Source of the DNA: Panopea generosa
Lineage: Eukaryota > Mollusca > Bivalvia > Adapedonta > Hiatellidae
Direction of reading: 5' to 3'
NCBI GenBank assembly: GCA_029582155.1
Contig: CM055898.1
Location: forward strand, 22,429,339-22,493,338
Length of the DNA: 64,000 bases
Shown: positions 28,401 through 36,300 of the stretch, piece after piece
Position numbering within the stretch: the first letter of the stretch is position 1
Layout: each line of letters starts with the position of its first letter
The notes under the pieces: generated by a model
Seen by the model: only the letters and a program-made list of their open reading frames with translations
Databases searched by the model: none
Told to the model about the DNA's origin: nothing
Position numbers and translations under genes: made by a program

Positions 28401-31400
28401 AAAGATGATCCCTCCTTCACTGTTTAAAACATTTATATGTATGTTATTTCCATAATTCAAGGGTTCATAGCAACACCATCTATCTACATATATACAAATA
28501 AAGAAAAAAGCAGTGTTGCATTGGGCCATCAATATAGAGATGATTTTGTTAATACCTTTCACTGCTAGATTTATTTAGTGAGACTAAATAATTGTAAGAA
28601 GGCAAAGCTCTTTTGAGTCTTTGTTCCATTTTTGTGTTGGACCTAATAAACAGCGAAATAAACATGGTTTCATTAGGCAAGTCATTTGTTATGTCAAGTA
28701 ACACATGAGGATATGATAAAAAGAGTTTATACAACTATGAAAATTATCATTTATCTAGGTCAAAGAACGTTTGAGGAAGATGGGACACTTGCAGCCTATC
28801 AACATCTTCTTGCGCCAGGAAATAGATCGTATGCAGCGTGTTATAACACGTGTAAGGTTGGACTTGAAGGACCTCAAGTTGGCCATTGATGGTACCATCA
28901 TCATGAGTGAAAACCTTCGTGATGCTCTGGATAACATGTTTGACGCCAGGGTACCAACTACATGGAAGAAGGTATGCGCTTATATACGTTGCCTGAATCT
29001 ACTGGGTACCAGGCTATAAAACTTTGTTCCATGCTCGACTCAGTATTTCATGCTCAACTCAAAAACTAATGGACTTATTATAACTAAATAAATACCTGTA
29101 ACTTTCTACAATAATTGGCATTAATACTTTCAAATTCTAGGCTGCGTCATGTGTTTGGACTTTAAATTGTGTTCAAGTATGAAGTCAAGTTGAGCGTGAG
29201 AATTTTTATAATCCTTGAGCCTGGTATTGAATTTTGCATTTTTTTTGTAACAGCACTGTCTGCTTTAAGTTTAATGTCGGATTTGTTCACATACTATTCT
29301 TAATGATTGTAATAACTGCAAAAAAATATTTGTGGCAATGTCTTGAAACATGTACATCACCTAAACATGAATTTAATTCTGCAACTTTCAGTTAAATATG
29401 TCTAAAATATTCAGCTACAAATGCCATTAAATTGAATGCAATTCTACAACTTTTAGGTCAAGTCGTATGTCTTAAATATGGTCAAATATTCAGCTAGAAA
29501 CACCATTAAATTAAATGTTATTCTGCAACATTCAGTAACAAATTTGATAAATATAAACCAATAATCCATTTGTTACACCATTAGTTTAAATAAAATTTCC
29601 CAACATTCATATAAACTAAAATGTCATTAAGTCGTATGTAATATATTACCAGATATCCTGGGAGTCGGCTACACTGGGTTTCTGGTTCACAGACTTACTG
29701 GATCGTAACACACAGTTTAATACTTGGCTGTTCGAGGGACGCCCAACCACCTTCTGGATGACTGGCTTCTTCAACCCAACTGTAAGTATGACAATGATAT
29801 CTTTGGCTGACCTTTAAGACATATTATTACAAATTCACTTTTTATAACATAAATAAACATTAATATTGTAGCAAGTGTTTTACATGCCATTTGATTTCAT
29901 TGCCGATTATGATGAACTAAGAATATTATAAGGGTGGGGATAATGTTTTTTGTTGTTAAAAAAAACAATATCACAACAAATGAATAACTATTGATTGTGT
30001 ACTGCATGTCCAATGATGAAGGCTTGTCATGTAGAGTATATTGGGCTCTACTTTGTTCTCGATTGACCTCATGAATTTGAATCTATATCTATTGTCTGAG
30101 TAGTCCATGGCGCTATCTCAGTGTCACTTCACTCTTGTCACTGGGGTTGTGGGTTTGAGCCTAGCTCAGTCCACAAGCTCTAGATGAGAAACTTTGTAAG
30201 ATACCTGTTGAAGGATGGTGGTTCTAACCAGATTCATTCTGAGGTCTATGTGCCCTGGTACAATCTCTCCCAGGATGCACTGCACTATACTCAATTGACC
30301 TCTGTCAACTTTTGCATGATTCTTGCAATAACCTACATGCACTATTGACAAAATCATTACGTGACTGTTTTACATTATTTTATTATATCAAATCAGCATT
30401 TATACTTCCACATTTGATCAATACATTTTTAAACTCGGTTTGTACATTGGATTATTTTGTATGGAAGTAAATGTACGTAGTCAAGCAGATTTAAAAAACC
30501 ATCTTGGAGTTAAAATGAATGAAATATTTAAAAATCGCCATGTCTTTATTTTGCCCAATGCATGGCTGACATTTTGTTAGAATCTGATGATCTTTGAGAC
30601 ATGGACAGAGGTGAATGGAGTTGACTGAAGCAACCCTAGTCTGTAGTACGGACCCAGCTCTCCCGATTGACAGAGGTGAATGGAGTTGACTCAAGCAACC
30701 CTAGTCTGTAGTACGGACCCAGCTCTCCCGATTGACAGAGGTGAATGGAGTTGACTCAAGCAACCCTAGTCTGTAGTACGGACCCAGCTCTCCCGATTGA
30801 CAGAGGTGAATGGAGTTGACTCAAGCAACCCTAGTCTGTAGTACGGACCCAGCTCTCCCGATTGACAGAGGTGAATGGAGTTGACTCAAGCAACCCTAGT
30901 CTGTAGTACGGACCCAGCTCTCCCGATTGACAGAGGTGAATGGAGTTGACTCAAGCAACCCTAGCCTGTAGTACGGAGCCAGCTCTCCCGATTGACAGAG
31001 GTGAATGGAGTTGACTGAAGCAACCCTAGTCTGTAGTACGGACCCAGCTCTCCCGATTGACAGAGGTGAATGGAGTTGACTCGAGCAACCCTAGTCTGTA
31101 GTACGGACCCAGCTCTCCCGATTGACAGAGGTGAATGGAGTTGACTCGAGCAACCCTAGTCTGTAGTACGGACCCAGCTCTCCCGATTGACAGAGGTGAA
31201 TGGAGTTGACTCAAGCAACCTAGTCTGTAGTATGGACCCAGCTCTCCCGATTGACAGAGGTGAATGGAGTTGACTGAAGCAACCCTAGTCTGTAGTATGG
31301 AGCCAGCTCTCCCGATTGACAGAGGTGAATGGAGTTGACTGAAGCAACCCTAGTCTGTAGTAAGGAGCCAGCTCTCCCGATTGACAGAGGTGAATGGAGT

Positions 31401-32925
31401 TGACTCAAGCAACCTTAGTCTGTAGTACGGAGCCAGCTCTCCCGATTGACAGAGGTGAATGGAGTTGACTGAAGCAACCCTAGTCTGTAGTACGGAGCCA
31501 GCTCTCCCGATTGACAGAGGTGAATGGAGTTGACTGAAGCAACCCTAGTCTGTAGTAAGGAGCCAGCTCTCCCGATTGGGTCCGTTAAATAGCAATGTTG
31601 CGAAAGCTACTTTTGAGCATGTTGATTGGTCAGTTGTTTCAACTGAAAGTTTGATAATGTCACAGTTTAGTAAGTGTTCAACTGCTATGAATTGTGGGAT
31701 ATACTTTTTCATTTGTGGTAACATAAAAGACCTGATTCGGGAGATATCAGCTTCTGGGATAGACTAAAGCAACCCTGAGAGATGTTGCCCCTGGTAGTAA
31801 TTTTTAGTTTTACGTAATAAACGGTAGCTATTTGTGTGTTATTTCAGGGTTTCTTGACAGCGATGAGACAGGAGATCACTCGGGCTCACAAGGGCTGGGC
31901 CCTCGATACTGTCATACTAGACAATGAAGTAACAAGAATGATGAAGGAAGATGTCCATGGACCTCCCAATGAAGGTTTGTTTGTTGAACTTGTTGATGTT
32001 TTATCTAAATCACTCAATATTTCCAGTTGACCTGCAAGTTTTGTTTTTTTTTCTTCTGAAAAAATTATCGAAATGAAGAAATTATTCTGAATTTTAATTG
32101 CGATTTTATTTTTTCATTCAAAATACCATTTCTTTGCATCATTTTGTTTTATGCTTGTTGTTATGTGTTCAATGAGGGCTTTTTATATAATTAAAGGGTA
32201 TTGCAACTTTTTTTTTTTTTGAAACGCAATATTTTTAAAAACACAAAACTAATTTGAATAAGATTTGGTTAATGTTTTGAAGACATAAAAAAAAAAAACT
32301 TAAAAAAATCCATTTTTGTTTATTTGAAAACAGTTGTAAACATATAATCAACTGTGTATTCGCGATACAGGTAAGACAAGTATAGATACTCGATTAGGAA
32401 GTGTTTGCATTCAAAACGGTAATTACCTGCTTTATCTATACCATTCATTGATGAACTTGTTCAATAATCAATGAATTTGAATCAACTGTAGGGCAAAATG
32501 TGTATTTCTTAAAATTTTTGTATTCGGCAATGTCCATTTACCCTTGCATAATTTTTTTAGATAATTCTCAACCAATGTTCAAAAGTACACAAATCAATAT
32601 AATTATATATATATATATATAAACTTTGTTTTGGTACACAGGTGTATACATTTATGGACTATATCTGGACGGAGCTGGTTGGGATCGTCGTAACTGCCGT
32701 CTGATTGAGCCAACAGCAAAGGTGCTGTACACGTTAATCCCAGTGGTGCACGTGTTCGCGACAAACCAGGAAAAGACAAAGACGAGCAATCTGTATGACT
32801 GTCCCGTTTACAAGAAGCCAAGACGTACAGATTTGACCTACATCTTCCCACTGCAGCTGAAGACAAACAAGAACCCTGACCACTGGACTCTACGTGGCGT
32901 AGCCTTACTCTGCGACACCAAGTAG
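298..32925 (+). CDS. DNAH5: Axonemal outer-arm dynein heavy chain, DNAH5/DNAH8 type (3' part, 35 exons)
   Basis: This is the ATP-driven motor subunit of the outer dynein arm that slides doublet microtubules in cilia and flagella. Exons, all joined by GT-AG except one: 298-531, 858-1100, 1530-1682, 2478-2618, 3128-3221, 6632-6780, 7630-7784, 8660-8813, 9084-9248, 9767-9955, 11186-11342, 11816-12021, 12527-12629, 13227-13414, 14724-14891, 15456-15593, 17261-17518, 17875-18069, 18334-18489, 18954-19136, 19491-19734, 20487-20792, 21523-21662, 22081-22248, 23238-23373, 24118-24257, 24624-24788, 25272-25466, 26144-26294, 26876-26987, 28123-28279, 28759-28971, 29653-29781, 31848-31974, 32642-32925 (TAG 32923-32925). 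Total 2031 residues, about the size expected from the AAA3 P-loop to the C-terminus of a ~4600-residue DNAH5. It opens at GTAKT, so AAA1, AAA2 and the tail are outside the window. No frameshift or internal stop is seen, so it looks functional. DNAH5 versus DNAH8 cannot be decided here; invertebrates may have a single co-orthologue. Confidence 0.96.
3495..4185. repeat. 23-bp minisatellite in dynein intron 5
   Basis: About 28 imperfect copies of a 23-bp unit containing TTGCTCCTCCCACACCATC. Because 23 is not a multiple of three, the array stays open in all three + frames and encodes similar Leu/His/Pro-rich strings; these are not genes. It decays toward 4185. Confidence 0.9.
4776..4965 (+). mobile_element. 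tRNA-derived SINE, family A, copy 1
   Basis: The head resembles a tRNA: GATAGAGTGTTGGCTGCTCA followed by a B-box-like GGTTCAATCC. The body has CTGTACTGGTTCTACCC and the tail CAATCAAACAAAAATAAAT then TAGAATAAACTAA. The same body and tail recur at 12073, 26579 and 34451, so this is a dispersed family. No target duplication was resolved. Confidence 0.75.
5822..6270. repeat. 10-bp ATGCAT-rich minisatellite in dynein intron 5
   Basis: About 45 copies of a 10-bp unit such as TGATGCATGC or TGATGCATGT. Each unit contains the palindrome ATGCAT. Minus-strand open frames across it (Cys/His/Gln/Ala/Ser strings) are repeat artefacts. Confidence 0.9.
6815..6970 (+). mobile_element. Probable SINE, family B, copy 1
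   Basis: Starts CGCAGCCAAGTGGTCTAAAG, like the 5' half of a leucine- or serine-type tRNA. It continues into ACTTGTGGAAGGACGGTGAT and CAGATTCATTATGAGGTC, which recurs as a diverged copy at 30200-30250. It sits 34 bp after the exon 6 donor. The tRNA part is too degenerate to be a functional gene. Confidence 0.55.
7630..11342 (+). CDS. DNAH5: Dynein AAA4 module, exons 7-11
   Basis: Residues 339-612. Exon 7 (7630-7784) holds the AAA4 P-loop GVGGSGKQS near residues 362-370, a hallmark of axonemal heavy chains. Exon 8 (8660-8813; phase-2 junction) carries the Walker B-like segment [10 protein letters not shown] followed by [17 protein letters not shown]. Exon 9 (9084-9248) has [13 protein letters not shown] and ends LCFSP. 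Exon 10 (9767-9955) continues [15 protein letters not shown]. Exon 11 (11186-11342) has [11 protein letters not shown], which precedes the stalk. The 3' end of exon 7 together with its splice donor is copied many times in the following intron (see the 7765-8300 repeat). Intron 10 carries a degenerate interspersed repeat and intron 11 a MITE-like element. Confidence 0.95.
7765..8300. repeat. 37-bp tandem array containing copies of the exon 7 end and splice donor
   Basis: The array unit includes CCAGATAACTCTGTCAAGG followed by TATTTTAAAATAAACAAT. The first copy is the last coding bases of dynein exon 7 and its donor (exon end 7784). About 13-14 degenerate copies follow in the intron, most keeping GGTATTT, so each can resemble a 5' splice site. 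Confidence 0.88.
10036..10900. repeat. Degenerate interspersed repeat in dynein intron 10
   Basis: Begins near ATGCCCCCACCATTTG and contains two successive ~140-150-bp related units (about 10550-10690 and 10691-10845), each with TCnGGAGAACTnCTnTGACAT and ATGATTTTTGACT. It has no coding potential. The class is unknown; it resembles low-complexity dispersed repeats common in mollusc genomes. Confidence 0.5.
11385..11541 (+). mobile_element. MITE-like inverted-repeat element, copy 1 (diverged)
   Basis: The right part (GTCTTAAAAGGCCATGTTTA, then GACTGCTTAAGACAGATTTG ACT) aligns with the copy at 27167-27340. The left terminus is poorly preserved. It lies just after the exon 11 donor. Confidence 0.55.
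11816..17518 (+). CDS. DNAH5: Dynein stalk coiled coils and microtubule-binding domain, exons 12-17
   Basis: Residues 612-965. Exon 12 (11816-12021) is coiled coil CC1, rich in Lys/Glu/Ala heptads ([17 protein letters not shown]). Exon 13 (12527-12629) completes it, ending [12 protein letters not shown]. Exons 14 and 15 (13227-13414, 14724-14891) form the microtubule-binding domain, with [17 protein letters not shown] and [11 protein letters not shown], then [12 protein letters not shown] and [12 protein letters not shown]. Exon 16 (15456-15593) is coiled coil CC2. Exon 17 (17261-17518) finishes CC2 ([20 protein letters not shown]) and enters AAA5 ([14 protein letters not shown]). The stalk separates AAA4 from AAA5 and couples track binding to ATP hydrolysis. 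Three large tandem arrays lie in the introns of this block. Confidence 0.94.
12073..12266 (+). mobile_element. tRNA-derived SINE, family A, copy 2
   Basis: Contains GTTGATAGAGTGTTGGCTGC, then B-box-like GGTTCAGTCTC, TAGTCCTGGTTGTAC and a tail CAATCAAGCTAAAGTAAATT ending ACTAGAATAAAACT. It matches the 4776 copy over its length and lies in dynein intron 12. Confidence 0.72.
13468..14138. repeat. 16-bp minisatellite in dynein intron 14
   Basis: About 42 copies of TTTATCATGTGTGTCA with variants at a few positions. Three overlapping open frames rich in Cys/Val/Ser/His/Leu are produced by the repeat and are not genes. Confidence 0.92.
14184..14415. repeat. Two ~120-bp direct copies with GAAT-rich ends
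   Basis: TTGATATTTCTnAATATCTTT occurs near 14186 and 14306, each copy followed by ATATAAATT and then a GAATG/GGATG-rich tract. This is a local duplication with an embedded microsatellite in intron 14. Confidence 0.7.
15665..16780. repeat. 116-bp satellite-like tandem array, ~9.6 copies
   Basis: The unit boundary TTTGGACTATGTCCTGTATA recurs at 15781, 15897, 16013, 16129, 16245, 16361, 16477, 16593 and 16709, exactly 116 bp apart. The first copy (15665) is diverged and the last is truncated near 16775. Internal units are nearly identical, implying recent expansion or homogenisation. It fills much of intron 16. Confidence 0.95.
17261..19734 (+). CDS. DNAH5: Dynein AAA5 module, exons 17-21
   Basis: Residues ~930-1225. 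Exon 18 (17875-18069) has the degenerate nucleotide site around [16 protein letters not shown] and the DDLSIQNG motif. Exon 19 (18334-18489) encodes [20 protein letters not shown] and [14 protein letters not shown]. Exon 20 (18954-19136) encodes the conserved [15 protein letters not shown] segment and ends LTEKQ. Exon 21 (19491-19734) is a charged helical segment ([14 protein letters not shown]) ending EEFRP. As in other dyneins, AAA5 is not expected to hydrolyse ATP. Introns 17-20 show only AT-rich sequence. Confidence 0.94.
20487..24257 (+). CDS. DNAH5: Dynein AAA6 module, exons 22-26
   Basis: Residues ~1225-1521. Exon 22 (20487-20792; phase 1 at both ends) encodes [20 protein letters not shown] and the [13 protein letters not shown] helix. 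Exon 23 (21523-21662) has [19 protein letters not shown]. Exon 24 (22081-22248) has the DAPEE...PDGY segment and [11 protein letters not shown]. Exon 25 (23238-23373) encodes [15 protein letters not shown], the AAA6 core strand and loop region. Exon 26 (24118-24257) encodes [14 protein letters not shown] and [10 protein letters not shown], near-invariant in axonemal heavy chains. Introns 22 and 24 carry 37-bp and 61-bp tandem arrays, and intron 23 a short inverted-repeat element. Confidence 0.94.
20955..21295. repeat. 37-bp tandem array in dynein intron 22
   Basis: About nine copies of a 37-bp unit containing TGACTGTGTACCTTTAATAT and TTTAGTGGGA. Spacing is exactly 37 bp in the left half and degenerates to the right. 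Confidence 0.9.
21844..21994. mobile_element. Short inverted-repeat element in dynein intron 23
   Basis: The left end TGTCTCACCGCG and right end CGGTGAGACA are inverted repeats about 150 bp apart, and the interior contains GCGACGAAGGAGCGAAAGCG. This fits a small non-autonomous DNA element, but the repeats are short and no clear target duplication is seen. Confidence 0.4.
22426..22458. repeat. (ATT)n microsatellite
   Basis: About 11 uninterrupted ATT/TTA triplets in dynein intron 24. Confidence 0.95.
22575..22915. repeat. 61-bp tandem array in dynein intron 24
   Basis: Five to six copies of a 61-bp unit containing AAGTCCAGATATTTTGCGTT and AAGTCGGTGGGAAAATAGAA. The spacing between GTCCAGATATTTT motifs at 22631 and 22692 is 61 bp. 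The last copies are shortened. Confidence 0.9.
24624..32925 (+). CDS. DNAH5: Dynein C-terminal region, exons 27-35 with stop
   Basis: Residues 1522-2031. Conserved blocks in order: [20 protein letters not shown] (exon 27), [18 protein letters not shown] (exon 28), [20 protein letters not shown] (exon 29), [10 protein letters not shown] (exon 30), a Gly-rich [11 protein letters not shown] loop (exon 31), [16 protein letters not shown] and [16 protein letters not shown] (exon 32), [13 protein letters not shown] and FWMTGFFNP (exon 33), [20 protein letters not shown] (exon 34), and [15 protein letters not shown] to the C-terminal [10 protein letters not shown] (exon 35). These give the DNAH5/8 assignment. 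Exon 29 ends at a GC rather than a GT donor (26295-26296). Intron 30 holds a LINE remnant and intron 33 a 65-bp array. Confidence 0.95.
26579..26757 (+). mobile_element. tRNA-derived SINE, family A, copy 3
   Basis: Shows AAAGAGTGTTGGCC, then CCCCAGCTCGTCTTAATGCT, CAGTACTGGTTCTACCCAGG and the tail ATCGAGCTAAAATAAATTAG. The head lacks the B-box stretch found in copy 1, so it is internally deleted. It lies in dynein intron 29, just after a (TA)n tract. Confidence 0.72.
27167..27340. mobile_element. MITE-like element, copy 2
   Basis: The left end TAGTCAAACTTATGTAAGTG and the right end GGCTGCTTAAGGCAGGTTTG followed by ACT are imperfect inverted repeats (core AGTCAAACCTG). Length is about 174 bp with no coding content. 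It is a reverse-orientation relative of the element at 34895-35072, which supports a dispersed non-autonomous DNA transposon. It lies in dynein intron 30. Confidence 0.7.
27690..28010 (-). pseudogene. LINE (non-LTR retrotransposon) 3' end remnant
   Basis: The minus strand reads [13 protein letters not shown], then a helix-rich tail with NLNKFESIM and [13 protein letters not shown]. This resembles the Cys/His region after the reverse transcriptase of some LINEs (the H-x3-C-P pattern). A stop codon precedes YHFLL and the upstream open frame is degenerate, so it is a dead 5'-truncated fragment in dynein intron 30. The family is recognised only by general pattern. Confidence 0.45.
30103..30345 (+). 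mobile_element. Probable SINE, family B, copy 2
   Basis: A tRNA-like head (GTAGTCCATGGCGCTATCTC, then GTTGTGGGTTTGAGCCTAG with a B-box) precedes a body GTTGAAGGATGGTGGTTCTA and CAGATTCATTCTGAGGTC shared with 6815-6970. The tail mentions CTCCCAGGATGCACTGC. It lies in dynein intron 33. Confidence 0.6.
30606..31579. repeat. 65-bp tandem array, 15 copies, dynein intron 33
   Basis: Unit starts CAGAGGTGAATGGAGTTGAC and includes AGCAACCCTAGTCTGTAGTA and CCAGCTCTCCCGATTGA. Fifteen nearly identical copies span 974 bp, with one 1-bp deletion near 31220. Third positions vary by subfamily (ACGGACCC versus ACGGAGCC). Open minus-strand frames across it are artefacts. Confidence 0.95.
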
Positions 32926-34440
32926 ACAAGTGAAACAATAGACTAATGAAGACACTTTTATGTTTTTTTTCTGAAGGAATGGAGAGAATAAACATTTTTG
33001 AGTATAGTTCAAATGCATAATAATAATAACTATGACAACCAGTTACAAAACAAATTTACCAGTTAATATTTTATGAAGGATAAAAACAGTGCATTATGTA
33101 TAAAGTGTATTTTAACAGTGAACATTATAAAAAAGAAATGCAATATTAAAAAAAGGATAGAAATATGTTTTTATTTGCATTGAGTGGTCGATATTTATAT
33201 CTGCTCATTATTTTGTTTATATAATTTGCATAATATTATTGAAATAGAGTAAAACGCGAAATCCAGACTGAAAAAGATAAGTGATATACATTTGTATAAA
33301 GTTAAATAATTATAATATTGAAACAAGAGTTAAAAATGAAAAAATCAGACTGAAATTAACTATACATGGATATATTTGAAGGAGTGGAATGTCGTAATTA
33401 TTTTCCGTCATAAATATTTTTTTGGTGCGTTTGACTTTTTGTATTTATAATTTTTGTATGACTTCATTGACTGTGATTATATAGTTTTTAACATGTAATT
33501 AATTCAAGCGATGAAGTTTGAATTGTGAAAAAGCAATAAGGGGGAGAAAGAATTTATTAATCAAACTTAATGCATGTGCTATGAAATGCATAATACCGGG
33601 ATGTCATATTGCATTTATACGTTTGCGCTTTCATTTTCCGTTTTGTTTTCACTTTTACAGTTTTTCCTGAAGAAACAGAGGTATGAAATAAAATCAGATG
33701 GTATTTGTATTAATGAAACCTATTACTTGTCTGACCTATATTTATTCTGTGTGTACAAATAATGTTTTCTTCTCTTTTAACTTTTCTTTCGATGTTTAAC
33801 TTATTTCTATGTTTGGTATTTTATAATATTTTTCGTGTTTTTTTTTTGTCTTGCTTTTTTTATTCCATTGTTGTTGGTGTGAATTCAGTATTATGCAGAT
33901 TGAATTTTGTATAAAACTCTTAAAGAAACAAATTGGTGTTTACATTCTTGTGATATTAACTTGCCAAAATGGAAAATCCATCTTTTATAATATACGGCCA
34001 TTTGAGCCAACTTCCGTCCTCTGTTACAGCAGATTTACTGGCTGTATACATATCTTCTTTAATATCTAATTCATCAAGCTATCAAATAAAATGCATGGTG
34101 GTGCGTTTTAATCAGACTTTTTGTATAGAAATGAAATAAATGAATCTGTGAAAGACTTTTTTTTTTTCTTGAAAATGGTAAGTTGTTCCTGTCCTAGTGA
34201 TATATGTATAATATTTAGAGAAAAAAGTAGGAATCAACTATTAATTGTAATTCTTTTGTAAGAATAACAATGTACTTTTACTTCAAAGAATAAAAACAAA
34301 TGTGATAACTTCAAAATATTTTTATTATATTGTTTTCTGCTATTTTGTTAATATTGGCACTAATATATTGTTAAAATGGTTTTAAATAAAAATAAAAAAA
34401 AATTATTTAGATTTTGTTGTTTAAATTTCCAATGAAAGAG
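32926..34440. other. AT-rich 3' flank of the dynein gene
   Basis: Contains the likely 3' UTR start and several AATAAA motifs. I see no coding signal, repeat family or RNA gene here. Confidence 0.6.
32987..32992 (+). terminator. Candidate polyadenylation signal of the dynein gene
   Basis: A canonical AATAAA starts 62 nt after the dynein stop codon, inside an AT-rich stretch with no coding signal. More AATAAA motifs lie farther downstream, so the true 3' end may be later. It is the first and most likely signal, but no cleavage site can be seen. Confidence 0.5.
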
Positions 34441-34450
34441 TCATCATTCT

Positions 34451-34685
34451 TGGCATGACTAGGACAGCTGGCTTAGTGACTACTAAAGGTGAACTTTATT
34501 AAAGCAGGTGAATACAATGTTGCACTGCAAGAGTTCGCAGGTTTGAACCCAGGCCTGACTTGATGACCTCTTAAAAAATCTATGCTCAGTGTTCAGGTTC
34601 TCCCTGGGAAATCAGCATGAGAGCTGTCCATATAACCTCTGAGCTTACTTCACTATCAAGCTAAAATACATTAATACAACTCGTT
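34451..34685 (+). mobile_element. tRNA-derived SINE, family A, copy 4 (diverged)
   Basis: Has B-box-like GGTTTGAACCC after GAGTTCGCA, then GTTCAGGTTCTCCCTGGGAA and the tail CTATCAAGCTAAAATACATT AATACAACT. The tail matches the other three copies; the head is more diverged. Confidence 0.62.
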
Positions 34686-34739
34686 ACAGGTTATATATAG
34701 CATAGCCATTTCTGTTGATAGATAAAAACCTTTGAATAA

Positions 34740-34850
34740 ACATCCTTGCACAAGTAACGTTCAACATATTTATACCCAACTGGACTCAAACCCACAACCC
34801 AGTGGTGAGAGGATGACTGCAACACTCTGCCACAGAGGACCACATTACTT
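34740..34850 (-). mobile_element. SINE head, family B-like, minus strand
   Basis: The minus strand reads GGCAGAGTGTTGCAGTCATC, then GGGTTGTGGGTTTGAGTCC, with the same B-box context as 30103-30180. Only the tRNA-like head is recognisable. Confidence 0.5.
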
Positions 34851-34894
34851 TTTCAAACTTCAGAAAATTTTAAAGTATGTCTTTAAATGTTGTA

Positions 34895-35072
34895 CATTCA
34901 AACCTGTCTTAGGCAGCCAGTTGAGGGAAGGAGCAAAAATGGCCTTTGAAAATGGGTTGTTGCTTAATACAGGCTAATTTGCTCTGATAGCATAGAACTG
35001 GGAAAAAGTAAATGTGGCTGCTTAAGATAAGTGGCTGTTTAATAGAGGTGACCACTTACACAGGTTTGACTA
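34895..35072. mobile_element. MITE-like element, copy 3
   Basis: The reverse complement aligns over its whole length with 27167-27340. Ends are TTCAAACCTGTCTTAGGCAG and GACCACTTACACAGGTTTGA. The same element in both orientations argues for transposition rather than a local duplication. Confidence 0.7.
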
Positions 35073-35259
35073 TAATATTTGTGCAACCTTAATTACATTC
35101 TACTTCAGCTCTTCTGACCTATTTAAGGCCAAATGATGGTGTATTGTCCGCTGTCATCTGGACTGTAAAATAGCAGCACTTTCTCTGTAACTACCAGAAA
35201 CAGTTAAACTCGAACTTCACATTAATGTTTCTCATGTATGTGAGACTACATCAATTTTT

Positions 35260-36300
35260 AGCTCTACTGGCCAAACGCCAGCAGGGCTTATGTTATGGTA
35301 AATTGTCCATCACCCGTCCATCCGCCAACCTTTTTCTTGAAGAATCGATAGCACTTTCAATTTTCATCGAATCTTAACCATACTTGCAAAGCAGTTATGT
35401 AATCACAAGATCTTGGACGTGTTCTTGAACCAGCGTTATTCAATCACAAATGCCTCCGCCACAGGGCTTATAAGCTTATTTTAAGAGAAACTTTAAAAAA
35501 CAAATTCAATGCCTAGACATAAGATATTTTATGTGTAGTGTTGCTTTTGGGTCCCCTAAAAGGTTTGTTTAAGTTGGGTCCCCTAAAAGGTTTGTTTAAG
35601 TTGTGTCCCTGGGGTCAAATTTGGGACCACAACAGGAGTTACTGTTTTACATTGAGTGACAAAGGAAAGATGTTGAAGATGTGATGGCACCTTAACCAAA
35701 CTTGTACAGCAGTTATATAACTACAAAATTTCAAAGAAGTTGTTGAATCAGTGTGATTCGACCACAAATGCCCCTGCCACAGGGCTGATAAGCACATTTT
35801 AAGCAAACTTTTAAAAAAAACATTTTCTCTGAAAGTTTAAGGCCTAAACCTTATATATTTTACATGTAGCATTGCATGGAGGTCCCCTAAAAAGTTTGTT
35901 GAGGTCAGGTCCCTGAGGTAAAATTTGATTCCGCCACAGGGGTTACTGTTTTACATAGAGTTATATTGGGGAAAATGTAGATGCAATAACACCCCCATTT
36001 TTCATTGAATCTTAACCAAACTTGCACAGCAGTTATGTAGCCACAGACAAGTTCTTCAACCAATGTGATTCGATCACAAATGCCCCTGCTACTGGGTTTA
36101 TAAGCAAATTTTAAGCAAAGCTGTGAACATTTTCTCTGAAAGTTCAACTTCTAAACCTTATATATATATAACATGTACTATTGAATGGTAGTCTCCTAAA
36201 CTATTTCTTGAAGAGGAACTTACAAAAAACCTTTCCTCTGAAATGTTCATCCGTCTATTTGTTGCAAGTAGAGCGATTCAGGCCCTCTTGGGCCTCTTTT
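35260..36300. repeat. Dispersed repeat with three ~315-bp internal copies
   Basis: The phrase CTTAACCAnACTTGCACAGC or its variants recurs near 35376, 35695 and 36010. Each copy also carries CACAAATGCCnCnGCnAC and GGGnTTATAAGC. It begins with AGCTCTACTGGCCAAACGCC and ends near AGGCCCTCTTGGGCCTC. Noncoding, class unknown. Confidence 0.6.

Noticed and set aside
30491..31408. Minus-strand frames with repeated [14 protein letters not shown]
   Set aside because: Generated by the 65-bp intronic array; no evidence of a gene.
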